From Mugil cephalus (taxonomy: Eukaryota; Chordata; Actinopteri; Mugiliformes; Mugilidae), in NCBI RefSeq assembly GCF_022458985.1, contig NC_061772.1, forward strand, positions 8,298,001 to 8,362,000: 64,000 nt of DNA, in the 5' to 3' direction. The position numbers and the translations under genes were made by a program. Positions 1 to 15,841 of the stretch are shown one piece after another; the stretch's first letter is position 1; each line of letters starts with the position of its first letter. The notes beneath the pieces were generated by a model. It searched no databases. It saw only the letters and a list, made by a program, of their open reading frames with translations, and was not told the origin of the DNA.

Positions 1-539
1 AGAGTGCACCTCCTTTACACAATTCTCAGTTTGTCACAACTTGGTTTTTGAGAAAAAAAAATGTTTATCGGAAACTAGAGTGATATTCCTAATGGACTAC
101 ACGTTGATCTTGCACATATTCCTTATAACTTATGAATGAATGGGTAGCGATTTATTGTACATTAGACAGTCAGGTCAGATGACACTCTCTTAATGCAATA
201 AAAGGTCTACCACAGTGGAGGAGTGGAAACAAACAGTTGAAGCACAGAGAGCTTTGGTTTGTTTTTGTTTACTACACAAAGCCACTAACCAGACTATTGT
301 ACTGGTGTCAGTCATAAGATAAGGGATATGATATATAACACAGAAATCAAATGGACACATTTCATCCTTATATAGTTATATGTACACTTAAACAGGGTCT
401 CTATTTTTTCTTATCTCTGGCAAAACAGACAACCATGACATGTTTTTAGTTAGTGAAACATTTACCGCTATGCATTGATCCTGTTTTTTCCTGTGTAGGC
501 CTATAGTTTAAACTGGTTTCCATTACACTGTAGCAGTCT

Positions 540-759
540 GCTTATAGTTCGTCATCCGGACCGACAGGCGTCGCTGGCGAACATGTCGCCCACAGAAATC
601 GTATTTTACCCGGAAGAAGAGGACCGCGGTTGAACGACGGTAGCGAAGTAGTTGTAGAAGGTTTTTCACGGTTTCTTTTGCCATTCAGATAAACCCAATA
701 AACCAGAAAGCAGCTACCCTCAGAGGTGCACTCGCACGTCTTTGAGCAACACGGTAGAG
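540..759 (+). promoter_or_regulatory. nudt21: Probable nudt21 promoter and 5' UTR
   Basis: The stretch just before the nudt21 start codon is rich in CG dinucleotides and has several GC-rich patches (around 555-590 and 620-650), in contrast to the AT-rich sequence upstream. That is typical of a housekeeping CpG promoter and short 5' UTR. No TATA box is evident. The transcription start cannot be placed from sequence alone. The region 1-540 is AT-rich and holds nothing I recognise. Confidence 0.5.
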
Positions 760-3383
<2,624 letters not shown>

Positions 3384-3755
3384 CTTGTGTGAACGAAGTA
3401 CATCTGGCTGTCTCTGTGAGTGCAGCCCTGTCGGATGTGGGGGGAAAAAAGACTTCCAACCTCTGGCTCAACTTTCACAAACAAAATGCTTGTCATGTCA
3501 GGTATATTGACAGAACAGAGGGGTGTTTATACTGTTGTTAGAAGAAAAAGAAAATGTGATGTCTTTTTTTTTTTTTTTTTTTTATCTTGAGAAACTTGCT
3601 TGACTTTGTAGTATGCAAGTCTGTATCCCAGTGTGTTGAGTATGATTTTATGTCATTTCAGTGGAGCCGATGTTTGATTAAACAAACTACAACATTGAGT
3701 TTCATGTTGTTTTAACCTGTAACAATGACGTATTTTTCTTTTTAATAAACTGTCT
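3384..3755 (+). other. nudt21: nudt21 3' UTR with AATAAA signal
   Basis: A canonical poly(A) signal lies at 3744-3749, about 360 bases after the stop. Three TGTA tetramers (3607-3610, 3622-3625, 3718-3721) sit in the 140 bases before it. TGTA is the RNA motif bound by the protein this gene encodes. A long T run lies near 3566-3583. Confidence 0.6.
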
Positions 3756-4887
3756 TTTCGGTATGTTTTTATAAAATTTAAAGAGCAGGTGAGTGTTATT
3801 GATTGAGTGTCAAATTCATACAAATATATTACTCTTTTGCATGGAGGCTGCACTATGAGAGGTACACACTGCCACACACTTTGCAATTCAGCACATTCAA
3901 AGTCGTGTAAAAGTGTAAAATAAATACTGGCTACTTCATGATGTCATTTAAAAGCTTTAGTTCAAGTAGGAATAAAGTAAAAGTAAGATCTAAATTTGAG
4001 ACACATGTCATAGTGCCCAAAGTAAAACAATTGCAATTCATGCTTTAAGGCTTTGTGGAAAATCCTTTGAAATCACTGGCTGCCTGACAACTTCAAGGAC
4101 AGCTCTGCCTTTAGTGTGTGTTCAGCGCATAGGATACTGAGATCAGATTGGCTCAACTAATCGAGGATGTTACACTTCTTCACCTTTTGACAGCTGTTTG
4201 GTTTTGGATTTTTGTTTTGAACTGTTCCAGTAAATGATCAGATGTCGCAAAATGTGCCTGTATTTTTCCAGTATCTATATTTATCTATATTATTTAATTT
4301 AATTCTCCAACATTGGTGCAAACATGTCAGTTGAAGAAAGAAATTACATGTTCAGATGCACCACTGCAAAACTGCTTACAGATTATTAATAGAATACCAT
4401 TCATTGTAAGTAATATGAAAATATACCTTAATGTGTTTTATGTGGTTCATTGAGTACACTAGTGAAAATGAACACACTGTAGTATAACAGTCCTGCACAA
4501 AATCTTGGCTTTAAGTGACAGAGTTGTTGATTCAACTTAATTTTGGAAGCTGTGGTTAGTAATATTACGGAAATGTATTTTGTTTTAAGGCCACTTGGTT
4601 ATATTATTTTGACAACGCCGTTGCAGGCTGAGTTAAATAAACATTTTGTGTAGTAGTGTAGAAAAATGTTTTGGCAAGCGAGTGTATATTCCTACCTAAC
4701 AGGCATAAAATCCGAATCAAATATACTCTCACTGTGAATTTAGACTTACATTTAGCATACGCAGTGGGTTTCGTTAGTTTTACCAGCGTGTACTTGGGGC
4801 GGAAAGAGTCGTTTCTCAATTACGTCATTTTTCCGCGACGCCCTGGCAGCTGAGCTACACGCGCGTGAACGGTGTGTGTTGTGAGCT
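3756..4887. other. Intergenic, nudt21 to ogfod1
   Basis: AT-rich sequence of about 1.1 kb with no credible exon on either strand. Short open frames here have no conserved features and lack splice context. A more GC-rich patch at 4790-4870 may be part of the ogfod1 promoter. Confidence 0.5.
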
Positions 4888-5360
4888 CTACGGTCTATGG
4901 TAATGAAGTCTTCTAAACTGTCTATGGCTGTCAACTCTTTTCTGTGCGGTATATGGTAGTGAACTCTTCTCCTCTGTATACGGTCTATGGTTGCGAACTC
5001 TTCCCTATACTGTGTGACGGCCGCACTTCCACCTCTGTGCTTTATCTTTGCCCTGTAAATAGTACTGTGGAATATGAAATATTAAATTTATATTCGTATG
5101 CCTGTACATACTGTTTCTGTTTAATATGCCTGCTGTGCTGTGAGCCCTTGCACCGAAATTTAATTTTGATCACAATCTAAATGACAAAGTCTATGTTAGT
5201 GAACTCTACTATGTAAGGTCTATTTTTTTCTGAACTATTCTCGATACAGTCTGTGGTTGTGAACTCTTCTATATACAGTCTATGGTTGTAAACTCTTCTA
5301 TATACAGTCTATGGTTGTGAACTATTCTATATACAGTCTATGGTTGTGAACTCTTCTTTC
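4888..5360. repeat. 29-bp minisatellite upstream of ogfod1
   Basis: A tandem repeat with a core resembling TCTATGGTTGTGAACTC. The clearest copies run from about 5218 to 5359: CAGTC occurs at 5247, 5276, 5305 and 5334, an exact 29-base period. More diverged copies with the same core lie at 4888-5015, separated by about 200 bases of other sequence. The array ends less than 100 bases before the ogfod1 start codon, so it overlaps the promoter or 5' UTR. Confidence 0.85.
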
Positions 5361-5446
5361 TTGGTGTTGTGTCTTTAAGTTGTCAACAGTGTTTGAAGGG
5401 TCTCCATGAAGTTTACCCATTGTTGAGACAGCGGCTAGTTTGTGTG

Positions 5447-8400
5447 ATGGCATCCAAACGAGCGCAGACGGAAAGCAGCAACACAGACAAGAAGAAGAAG
5501 AAGAAGAAGGAGAAGGGATGCGAAGAAACAGCGGAAATTTGTTCGGCTGTTGAGGAGGAGCAGGTGAAGAGAGCCGTGAAGGAGGCATGGAGCAGCAGGA
5601 CTCAGTACAGCCTGGGTGAGTGACTGTTTAAGATGTGTGTAGAGATATTAGTAACAACTTTTTACAAGTGCATTCACCCATACATTCACAAGATGCTTCT
5701 GCAATTATTTATTATGATAAATTAGTATTTAGATTAGACACCTTATGCTTGTGTAGATTAGGATAGGAATTTATTTAAAACTTACTTTACATTTCTATTT
5801 AATGCAGCCAGTATTGCATATTTATATAATTATCTTTAATGGTCCCTCTAGGAAATTCCCTCTTTGCATTAATCCAATTAATTTAATATAACAGTGTGAG
5901 ATCTTTTGTCAGACCTATCCTCAAATGAACAGAGTGGACACAGCCTGTCATTATGATGCTACAGTTCATTATTGAATACATCCACAGATTTTAAAATTAA
6001 AACTGTATCAGTATAGAGAGGTAAAAGTAAATCTCTGACAGCAGATGAACAGTAGTCACATTTATTTTTGATGGAAGATCATTCACTGTTTATTAAGTGA
6101 AAATAATATTTAGGCTTTTTCTTAATTATCCATTTTAGGTTTTAAAATTGCAGCTTCTCTGTGGTTTGTTTGTTGAGAGTTTGTTGTCCTTTATATTTAA
6201 AAAATGACACTGGATCAACTCCCTTTTCTCTGTATATTTGTTGTGCAGGGGATCTAGAGTTGGACTGCCACCCTTTCCCTCACTGCATCATCAAGAACTT
6301 CCTCCGCAGCAAATCCTTTGTTGAAAACCTACAGAGAGAGCTGCTGGGACTCAACTTCCATGAGAAGTCAAACGATCTGTACAAATTTAAACAGGTGTTT
6401 ATTAACCTGATCTTCATGTTGATTTATTCCACCAGCTATGTGTTAATGATTTTTTGTTGTTGTTGTTGTTGTTCTTGTACAGTCAGATGACTTGAAGAAG
6501 AGAACGGAGCCACATATCGCAGGTCTGAGGTAACTAACAGCATGTTTTGTATTATACTGCTGCTCTGGAATACAAGTCATTTGAATTGAACTAGTTTATT
6601 CTGTGTGATGGCAAATAAGCTGCAAAAACTGCTAAAATTACTCCATTTCAATTCACATTTATTTTTTGTGTGTTGGGACTTGACCCACATGTATTGACTA
6701 ATTAATCTCTACTGCTCTACCATCTGATTCACTGTTAATCCTTGATACCAGGCATACCAACCTTTTCATGTTTGAAGCGCAGTTTTACATTAATCAATAT
6801 TTGCCATCTGACAGATTAACCTACCGTTCATTAAATTATGAGCCGCCGCCAGGGTCCTGGTACCGTGCATCCTGAATCACTGACATTATTTACTGAGACA
6901 CCATCTGTGGAGACATCGCTGCACATGTGATTTTCATACTTGAAAAAAGTCTGTTTGCAGGCCATTCTGATTTTGTTGCTGTTTACCACCCAATCAACAA
7001 ATAGAAACAGCTTTTAGACCTACTGCAATACTTTTTGCCCAGATTTTATTTTATAAAATGGTGAACCATCAGGCATCAGGAACTGTCAGACTTTTACATT
7101 GGATATATATCCTAATTGCTTCTTATATTGTGTGTATCCATGGTGTTCATCATCACTCATTTGATACACCTATTTTCAGAATTTTGCGTTTATTTATTCC
7201 TGCTTTACTTAGCTCTTGGGGCTTTGTGTTCGTATGAAAGCTGTAGATAAATAAATTTCACATTAATAACCACTCACCCTGAGGAAACGGTCACAGTTGA
7301 CAGTTTTTATTTTATTTCAAATCATAGCTCATTTCAGTGTTTGTAATATTTGTCATCACTGGTTTAAATCTTGTTTTTTTATGTGAGCACTGTAAGCATT
7401 AAATAATGGCAGCTACTATTTGGAGTTTATTTATCAAGTCCACCAGGTGGAGACAGAGATTACATCAGTCTCCTAATTAGTATGTTTCCTTCATTTAGTG
7501 GTGAGGACTCTATCAGCATTGACATTTAGGATGACTATAGGACTGGAGACTAAACCTGAAAGACAATTCTGCTGCACACAATCACCTGTGAGTTCACAAT
7601 TGCCCTTGTTAAAGCAGAAAGGCGGCCTCCTCTTCAGTATGATTACAGCTCAAGTCGTCGCAGCCTTGTAAATGTTGGAGCTTTCCGACAAATGAGTTGA
7701 AACAAGCTGTTACTGAGAGCTACCAGACCTGCCAAGAGGTCCAGTGTTCGAGCCAAGTCCTGGAAGAATGAACATCTCAGTGTATAAATCAAGCCTCTGA
7801 AACATATTTATAGCAAAAGATAGCAAAATTATATACAAACATTTCCTTTATTGGGAGGTAATGTGTAGATATTTTTTTTTACTGCAGTCATGACAAGCTG
7901 TGTTTATAGTGGAAGAATGGTAACGTGTAATTTCTCTTAAATACTCATTTGTAAATGTGGTGCCACACCTATTGAAAGAAGGCATACAGCCCTGGGGAAT
8001 TAATACTGTGATTACATACACAATAACAGCCTCCCCTTGTGATCATCTATTATTTATGTCACAACAAAATGTCACGGTGTGCTTTCGGGGTAGCCGAACA
8101 GTCTATCTGTGTGGCGAGGGTTGCCAAATTTCTCATTTCATATGACGTTAAAGGTTACTGTCACTGCTCACAGTAAACATGTTTCTGTGTGACCACTTTT
8201 AGGACCGCACTCTTTGGGCCTTTCCGCTCCTGGCTCGGGGACGTGTTGGGGGTTGAGCTGGAGTCCACAGTTGACATTTCTTGTGCCAGATATGAACACA
8301 CAGGTGAGATTAGTCTGAAAACATAAAGGCAGCTGACAGGCTGATATATTTTAGGCCCTCTTGAATGTTATTTGAATTCTCTCCCTTTATATATCACAGC

Positions 8401-10440
8401 CTGTCTTCTCTCTAGATGTTCTCTTGTGTCATGACGACGAATTGGAGGGGAGACGTGTTGCTTTCATTTTGTATCTTGTGCCACCGTGGCAGAGCAGTGA
8501 CGGGGGAACCCTCGATCTTTACACAACAGACGGTCGGTATCCCACTTTGTGTATTTATGTGCCTGTGTATTCTTGCACTGTTATGCATCTGAGGTGTGTT
8601 GTTCATCTTTGTCATCAGGTAATTTCCAACCACAGAGTATCGTGAAGTCGCTTGTACCGTCTTGGAACACACTCGTCCTCTTTGAAGTTTCTCCAGTCTC
8701 TTTTCACCAAGTAAGGAAAAAAAACTCTGGGTTTTAATAGTGTTAAACCAAAGAAGATGCTGCATTTGAAAATCTAGATAATATATTTTTTCTCTTGTAG
8801 GTATCAGAAGTTTTATCACAGGACAAATGTCGTCTGTCTCTGAGCGGCTGGTTTCATGGACCTTCCTTGGAACGTCCTCCCCGCCACATAGAGCCACCCG
8901 TCCCAAGGAGTCCACACATACCGAGAGATGTGAGTGTTGTCTTTGGTGAAATAGGTCAAAAATGTTTTTTTTTGTTGGAACTACAGAACAAGACCAATAT
9001 GCAACATGAGCTGGAACCTGACTTTGTCCAAACCTCTTCAGTATATATCATATTCATAGTGTAAAAATGTGTTTTAGTTTCATTGGTGGTCGTAGGTGGT
9101 AAGCTAATTGCCTTCCACACATCTTCCCGTCTATGTGTGTTTCCCAGTGTCAGACTATTCCTCTAATGACAGCCTACATTCCTGCTTACTGACTTGCTGT
9201 GTCTGTTTTCACTACAGGAGACAGTGCTGCTTGAGTGGATTAATCCAGTGTACTTGGACATTTCCTACCAAGAGCAGATCCAGGAGGAGTTTGAAGAGAG
9301 CTCTGAAATTCAGCTCAAAGGTTTTCTCAAGGTAAATTCTTACACATTTTTTTTGGCTGCCTTCCCCATGTCCACCTTTGCTTGTCAACTGATGGCGTTT
9401 GTCTTCAGGAAGAAAAGTTCAGGGAGGTGAGTGAAGCTCTTCGACTCACCCAGATTGAGTGGACAAAGCGAGGGCCACCCAATAAGAGGTGGGTGGATCA
9501 TTTAACTTTGTGTTTTTTATGGTGGGCTGCATGGTGTATTCAAAATCTTTCAATTCATCTCTTCAATCCGTCTGTGTTCTTTCAGGTACTACGACGTGGC
9601 TTCTCAGGACACCCTGCCTCAGTGTGTGAGTACATGTTGGGAGCTGCTTCATTCAGAAGCGTTCTTCCTGCTTCTCTCCAACTTCACTGGGTTGCGACTG
9701 CACTACCTGTGTCCTGCCGATGACGACGACGACGATGATGATGAGAATAATGAGAAGGAAAAAAAGGAGAAAGAAGATGCTCAGGATGGAAAAGCCACTG
9801 GGTCTTCATCCGGCTCAACGTCAGCAAGTGCAAGTAAAGAGAAAGGTGTGTGTCATTGTGAGCTTTTCTCTTCGGTCAGAGCTGTGTTTGTATATTTTGA
9901 CATTGTGTAAATTCTTTAGAGCTGAGCACACCTGTATGCAGCGGTGAAGTGCGGAGATGGTCTCACGGCGACTATACACTGTTGCATGATGGCGAGGCAG
10001 CGAGGGCAGAGTATGCTCTGGACCTTGTTTTGCCCTTTGGCTGTGGAGGTGAGAGCACACACACACAGACAACGTGTTCATCAGTATTGGATTATTACAA
10101 GTCTTTTATTGTCTCTCACAGACTGGCAGTCAGAGTTTGGGGGCTACACATGTTACGTTGCTAATGAAGAGGACGAAGAAGTGAGTACTGGTTAATGTGT
10201 ACAGTGAAGTGTAACAGTACATATAAAGGCAATACTTCAGGGCTTATTCTTATTGCTTTGTTTCCACATTCTTCACAGCTTCTCACTGTGTATCCAGAGG
10301 ACAATTCCCTTGCCTTGGTCTACAGAGACAAAGAAACCCTCAAATTTGTCAAACACGTCAACCACAGAAGTCCCTCTGAGTCTGCTGGCAGTTCGACGTC
10401 CAGGGGGTTTTATGACCTTTCCTTTGTTTACTATGAATAA
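5447..10440 (+). CDS. ogfod1: Prolyl 3-hydroxylase OGFOD1
   Basis: Thirteen exons (5447-5615, 6249-6394, 6483-6529, 8203-8303, 8416-8532, 8619-8710, 8801-8929, 9218-9331, 9409-9488, 9586-9845, 9920-10048, 10122-10180, 10279-10440) give 534 residues in frame. This is the 2-oxoglutarate and Fe(II) dioxygenase known to hydroxylate a proline of ribosomal protein uS12 and affect translation and stress granules. The iron ligands are visible: [10 protein letters not shown] gives H160 and D162, and PVSFHQ gives H223; R235 is the likely 2-oxoglutarate-binding arginine. A lysine-rich nuclear-type stretch lies near residues 19-27. A C-terminal double-stranded beta-helix follows an acidic linker with a run of eight Asp codons (about 9720-9743). 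The protein ends [10 protein letters not shown] as in human. Confidence 0.97.
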
Positions 10441-10900
10441 ATATATAAAATATATGCATTTTTGTGAGTTACTTGGCATATCTTGTTTAAAGACACACAG
10501 AATCAGAAATTGAACCAACAGTGATTTACAAATGACTTTCAGTACAATCTGAGCCTCAGAAGCTGTCAAACGTTTTAGCTGTCATCAGAAAATTGCCCCG
10601 TTTCATGAAATGGCAGGAAAAAATAATACCTGTGGTCTGGTTTTAATTGAAATTTGCCAGCAATTGATGGTTAATATATTTAATGCTCTTAAAGTCTGCT
10701 GCGGCCTTTCAGTTATATTAAATAGCTAACTTTTAGTGTGTGCTGATTTCCTGGAATGGGAACTACAGCTGACACAAACCTTCAAGGTTTGACTTAGATG
10801 GATTTCTTCCATCCATTTTAATGTCAAATAAGAAATTGTGATTGTTTTTAAATATCTCCTTAAGAAAGACAAGTAATGCATTAACTAATAAATAAAAATG
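10436..10900 (+). terminator. ogfod1: ogfod1 3' end and poly(A) signals
   Basis: The stop codon TAA (10438-10440) lies inside a canonical AATAAA (10436-10441). Two further overlapping AATAAA hexamers occur at 10887-10892 and 10891-10896, giving a more ordinary 3' UTR of about 450 bases. Which is used cannot be told from the sequence. Confidence 0.5.
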
Positions 10901-11509
10901 AACATTTAAATAAACGTGTGTATTTCATTTGAGATATTTTGTAACTTAATCAATCCATGGCACTTTTAAACCTGTATGTGTTATTTCTTTAAGTCTGCCC
11001 AGAAACCTCTGAAAACAATGGCTCTGCTCATTTCAAGATTGCAAAACTCAATGTATGTAAACTTGAAACAACCTAACCTAAAACAAGTTCGTTTAAACCA
11101 AAACATGGCCTATTTGTAATCTTTGAGTGAAAAGTTACCCTAAAGATTATATATTTTTATTTGTTTATTTATTTTTTCAGGAAACACGTATTTTTTTCTG
11201 TTGCTAATTGTTAATATTTGTCTAATTTTTGCAGGTATCAAATAGGAATATTGTTATGTGGGCTTTAGAATCGACAGAGTTAAATAACCACATCACTTGG
11301 TCACCTGACCAAGAAGTGAATTTATGATTTTTAATTTCTATTTTAGCTATGTTAAAACATGATCAGTTTTTACCCCTCTATACAGTGATGGTTAGCCCTC
11401 CATCGTAAGGAACGGTATCATGGAAATATCATAAAGCCATGTAAAGACGCCTTGTCCGACATATAAATGGTTACTTTGGAGAAAAAACACACTTCCTTCC
11501 CGTCATGAT
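10901..11509. other. Intergenic, ogfod1 to tradd
   Basis: AT-rich spacer with no exon, RNA gene or repeat that I can recognise. Confidence 0.4.
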
Positions 11510-11657
11510 TTTTCCCTCAGGCGGCTTGTTGGTTTCCACCAATCAGGAGGCGCTTTGATTTCAGCTCAGCCAATGGGAGGCGAGGAAGTTCTCACTGTGT
11601 CAGTGGGGCGATCCCTCAGTAGGAAGCGTCTTCGAACAATATAACAAAGTTTGTAAG
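11510..11657 (+). promoter_or_regulatory. tradd: Probable tradd promoter and non-coding exon 1
   Basis: Two CCAAT boxes (11539-11543 and 11570-11574) in a GC-richer patch precede a good splice donor, AAG followed by GTAAGT, at 11657/11658. The tradd start codon lies three bases after an AG acceptor at 16410, so an upstream non-coding exon is required; this is the best candidate on the + strand. The intron would be about 4.7 kb. The alternative is a second GC-rich patch at 15010-15150. Confidence 0.5.
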
Positions 11658-12436
11658 GTAAGTTGTACCGACTTTAAAAAGTTTTTACCTCACATCGAAT
11701 TAAAAGCACACCACGTTAGAAACCCCGTGTGCCTGCCCCCGTGTCCTTAAGCTCCTCAGTAAAACTCTTTTGGTCGCATTGTGGTCGAAGTTTTACGGCA
11801 GTTGTATCTACTGTACGTGAGGTTCAACAACATGAGCTCTCCCACTAACCACCGACGTACTTTATGGCTTCATCCTGTCAACAGAAACGTGCAGTAATTT
11901 AAAACGCACGGTTTCCGACTCCGTTTGGTTTAGACAAACTAGTGCTGCGGGGAAATTCTCGATAAAAGTTCCACTTTGCGGCCGGTGACTAGCTAACTTC
12001 ACCTGTTGTAGCCGAAACTCACTTTACCTGTACATCTAAGTTGCGTAGCAACCACGTCTTTAGTTTCTCGTATGGAGGTTGTAGCTGTGTTCATTGGAAT
12101 AAATAGTTGACACTGACCTTAAAGTTACACAAAATTATACTATACTATATTACCGTAAACATCTAACACTACTAGCTAAGGCAGCAGACTAAATGTCAAT
12201 AGTTCATCTTCCTATATTTATACACTTACTTTGCCAGTTCATAAGGTAACTTACACCAGTGAAAACAAATGCATACTATTTATAAAATTGCTGCAGTAAA
12301 TCTTAATTTCATAAACTTATAAAATTCAGGTGTTCAGAATTTGTTGTAAATATCTGAGAGCTGTTGATTCAGTTGCGTTTTCATTTTTGATTCTGATATT
12401 CGCAGTACTTGGGTTTTGACAATCACGTTTTAGACA

Positions 12437-12566
12437 AGTCTAACAGCACCACAAACTGCATCCTCCAAAATAATCACACAGCGGAACGACCACCTTCCAA
12501 CATCAACCGAACTTTACACCCTTCATGAAGCTAAGATTTAATTCAGGACTGTTATAATGGTGTTAG
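12437..12566 (+). repeat. Dispersed repeat, copy 1 of 3
   Basis: Contains AACAGCACCACAAACTGCAT followed by TCATGAAGCTAAGATTT and an ACTGTTATA segment. Related copies are at 41030-41155 (minus strand) and 60496-60632 (plus strand). No coding potential; its class is not certain. Confidence 0.65.
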
Positions 12567-12640
12567 CCCTGTGATGGACAGGCTCCTGCCCCCCACCTTC
12601 CAAGAATAAGTGGTGATAAGTTATGGATGGATGATAGAAC
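12567..12640 (+). repeat. 3' tail of a fish retroposon-like repeat
   Basis: The stretch CCTGTGATGGACAGGCTCCT leading into AAGTGGTGATAAGTTATGGA and a TGGATGGATGA end resembles the widespread fish repeat tail that finishes in TGGATGG units. Only a short, diverged piece is left. Confidence 0.5.
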
Positions 12641-15600
12641 GCATTTGTTTTACCCAGTTAGGTATTAATAGTGTTGGTGTGTTATTGTAAGTACTTACCA
12701 ACATTTATTATTAGCATTATTGTGAACAAGAAATACACATTGTCACCCAAAACATTTTATTTGAATAGGAAAGACAATGAGAGTTGAATACTGACAGTAT
12801 TCGGTGTGTAACAACATCTGACACATTTTGCTGCTAGTCAAACTCCATGTTTTATACATTTTCTGTCCTGCAGCCCTGTTTGAGAAATTAAGCAGCCAAA
12901 CAGTTCATTAAATGTGACAAATTTAAGAGCTTAGAGGGGATTTTAATCTTACTACTCAAACATTTCCCGTTAATGTCTGCTACTTGGAAATGATTTATTA
13001 ACATTGACCAGTATATTAATTACACGTTTATAAAACGTTAATGAATGTACATCTCCATATGAAGACAGATAACAACAAGAGTAATCAAGCAATAACTTGA
13101 TTTTTTTAAGGGAACATCAATTTAAGATTATATTTATATGTAAGCTTCTATACAAGTTGCAAGCGCTACCGTCCCTGCGTAGGATTGTTTATTCATCACA
13201 AAAGAATATTTACATGCCCGTGTGTTAGTTTTGTACTTTACGTACGTACATTGTAATTGTTCTCTTGTTCATTTCTGTAAACAGATCATTTTCCAACATA
13301 TCAGCAGTGAGAAGCAAAGTACACACCATCTTTTCATTAGCTACTGTTGAGGAAAACTCTTTCGTGTTGCCTTCTTTCATCTGCAGCTCTGCAAAGGAAA
13401 GACATCAAACTCAATTTAAAACAAAAAACTTAATTAAGACTAAGACAACTTTCAGATTTTGGACTTTTTGCTTTTCAGTTTTCAGTTTTATGTAGCTCAA
13501 TTAGTTTATCATTTCAGCCGACTAAAATGACATATACCAGTGACATCCTGTTGTATTTCGTGACAGTTGGCTCCTTGTCTTTGTTTCATTGTTGCTGCTT
13601 ACCTCGTCACGTTGTGATTTGGATCTGATTGGTCAAATCAGGCTGCAGTGCCTAAAATTGCTTCAGTGAAGGTCTTTATGTGGCCAGTACGGACAGGATG
13701 ATGCATTGCACTGACCACTAACTCTTTCCTTTCTTTTCCTTTTCTTGTGACAATTGCTTTACGAAAGATTTGGTGCCCCTCCCTTACGCTGCTCCACGCC
13801 CATATTCCACCTCTACAGTTTTTTTTTCACCTGTTCTGCTTCGTTAGACGTCTTCTCAGGACTGCAGGCTGCATGCACTGTACTGACTTCGCTCAACTGA
13901 CATCTCTCTTGTTACAGCCGGGCACAACAAGCTTCCGCTGATGTATTAACACATGGAGTATGGCAATCTCCTGTAGTTCCCACACTATCTCAGTCATCCA
14001 GCTTAACCTGACTTCCGTGTCAGTGATGTGTCAGCATATCAGATAACTCCAGACGTCCACAGACACACTACGTTATTTAAGTAATGAATCGTTACCATAA
14101 ACAGTCTCTTAAGTTAAGACAAGTCTGATAGCTGGGAGCATCGTCATGTTTATTGTGTGTATTTGGTACAAACTAATACAAGAAGTGCACAAATTAGAAA
14201 ACAACATATCTTGTATGTTTTCTTTCACAACAAGGAGATTTACTGTAAACACAAGAATGGAAATGTTGTGTTAATGTTTTCTCACTTTACTTTCCAGGAT
14301 AGCTGTGTGTAATCACTTGTCTCTAGGAAATGATAGAAATAGGGATGAATAATTAGTAAACATTCAGGTTGCCTCTGTGTTTTATGTCCGGTTCTCGATG
14401 GGTCGATTAAAACGACAGTTGGCTATCTTTTCAGAGATTGATAATGAGTGAAGATAAATGATCTTGCTTTTTCAAATGAGGGCTTCCTCTTTCCTCGTTT
14501 TCCTCTGTCTGTTTTCTGACATTATTTATTGTCTCTTGGTTTTGGACTCGTGGTCGGACAGAATTAGCTTTAAGATGTTTGAGAACATCAGCTGAGACAC
14601 TATACACAAAATGATTCATCACAAAATAACTCATACAAATACTCTGCTGAGTTTACATCTGGAGCTATAAAACATTAGGTCAGTTTGCATAATCTCCATT
14701 TAGTTTCTAAAAAAAAGTTTTTGAACCATGTTCTTGTGTAAGTCAAATATTTTGGTACAAAAATGCCAGACAAGCTGTCCAGGGAATACTAGAGGTGGCC
14801 TTTTGGCAGCAAAAGATAAATTATATGTTTTAAGCTCCTGATGATCACTTAATCCTCATACAGCCAGAGAACTAATCTCACACTATACTGAGTACCGGTA
14901 GATAGGATAGCATATAATTACATACTGGCTAAATTGTGGACATTCCTGTAGACCCAGTAGCCAAGCATACTGTGTATTAGTGAAATATGAAATATGAGTA
15001 TATAATCCAGCTCAGAGGATGCTCTCTCTCGTCTCGCAGAGCGCTGCCGCTCAGGGCGCACGGAGACGCCACCAAGAGAGAGCGCGTGTGTTTCCGCAGT
15101 GTTTCATCCAAAGTACAGGAGTCAGGGGCTGGACTGGGGGAGGGGAGGAACCAGATTAAACATGTTTTTATGTAATGAGGGTTTCAAAAAGGAGGCTGGG
15201 GTAAAAAAGGATAAGGTGTACTAAGGCCACAACAACAATCAGCCACTAGGACAACAGTGGACTTTTTTTTTTTTTTTGCTGTCATGGTTCCAGACAGTGA
15301 TATGATTTACTTTCCTCATCAGGTGGTGGATGATTACAAACGTTATCTTCTGATTAAAAGCGAGGTAGGACTCACAGTCAGAAGTTCAGTGATAAAACTA
15401 AGGCAATATCAGTTACTGATATATTGTCAGGTGATGAATCTCTTCATGTTTTTTGATGAATAGATCAGTCTCTCAGTGTGTAATATTTTAAAATACTGAC
15501 AAAGATGTGATCACAGTTTAATTGTGGCATGTCTGGATCAGTATTTGGATATAAATATCAGGGCTGATCAATGTATTTTTGAATTTAATTGAAAGGATCA

Positions 15601-15841
15601 AGCATGTGGGACATGATTTTTGTATTTAAAATCAAGTGTTCAACAACATGAATAAACATGTCCCCTGTGTGGTAGAAGATATTTTTGTTGTATAGTGTCA
15701 TATTGCAGCTCTAAGCTGAAATATAATTCACTTCAAGAGCCAATATACCATAGCCAATATATTTTCTTTACTGTTATTAGTATTTTGGTCCTGGCTCATC
15801 TGTCAGTTAAAATCCATTGAGTTTAGGACTAAGATAATACA

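Noticed and set aside
7700-7770. Possible tRNA B box (GTGTTCGAGCC)
   Set aside because: No A box or cloverleaf can be drawn around it.
13265-13495. 76-residue open frame in tradd intron 1
   Set aside because: No conserved features and no splice signals.
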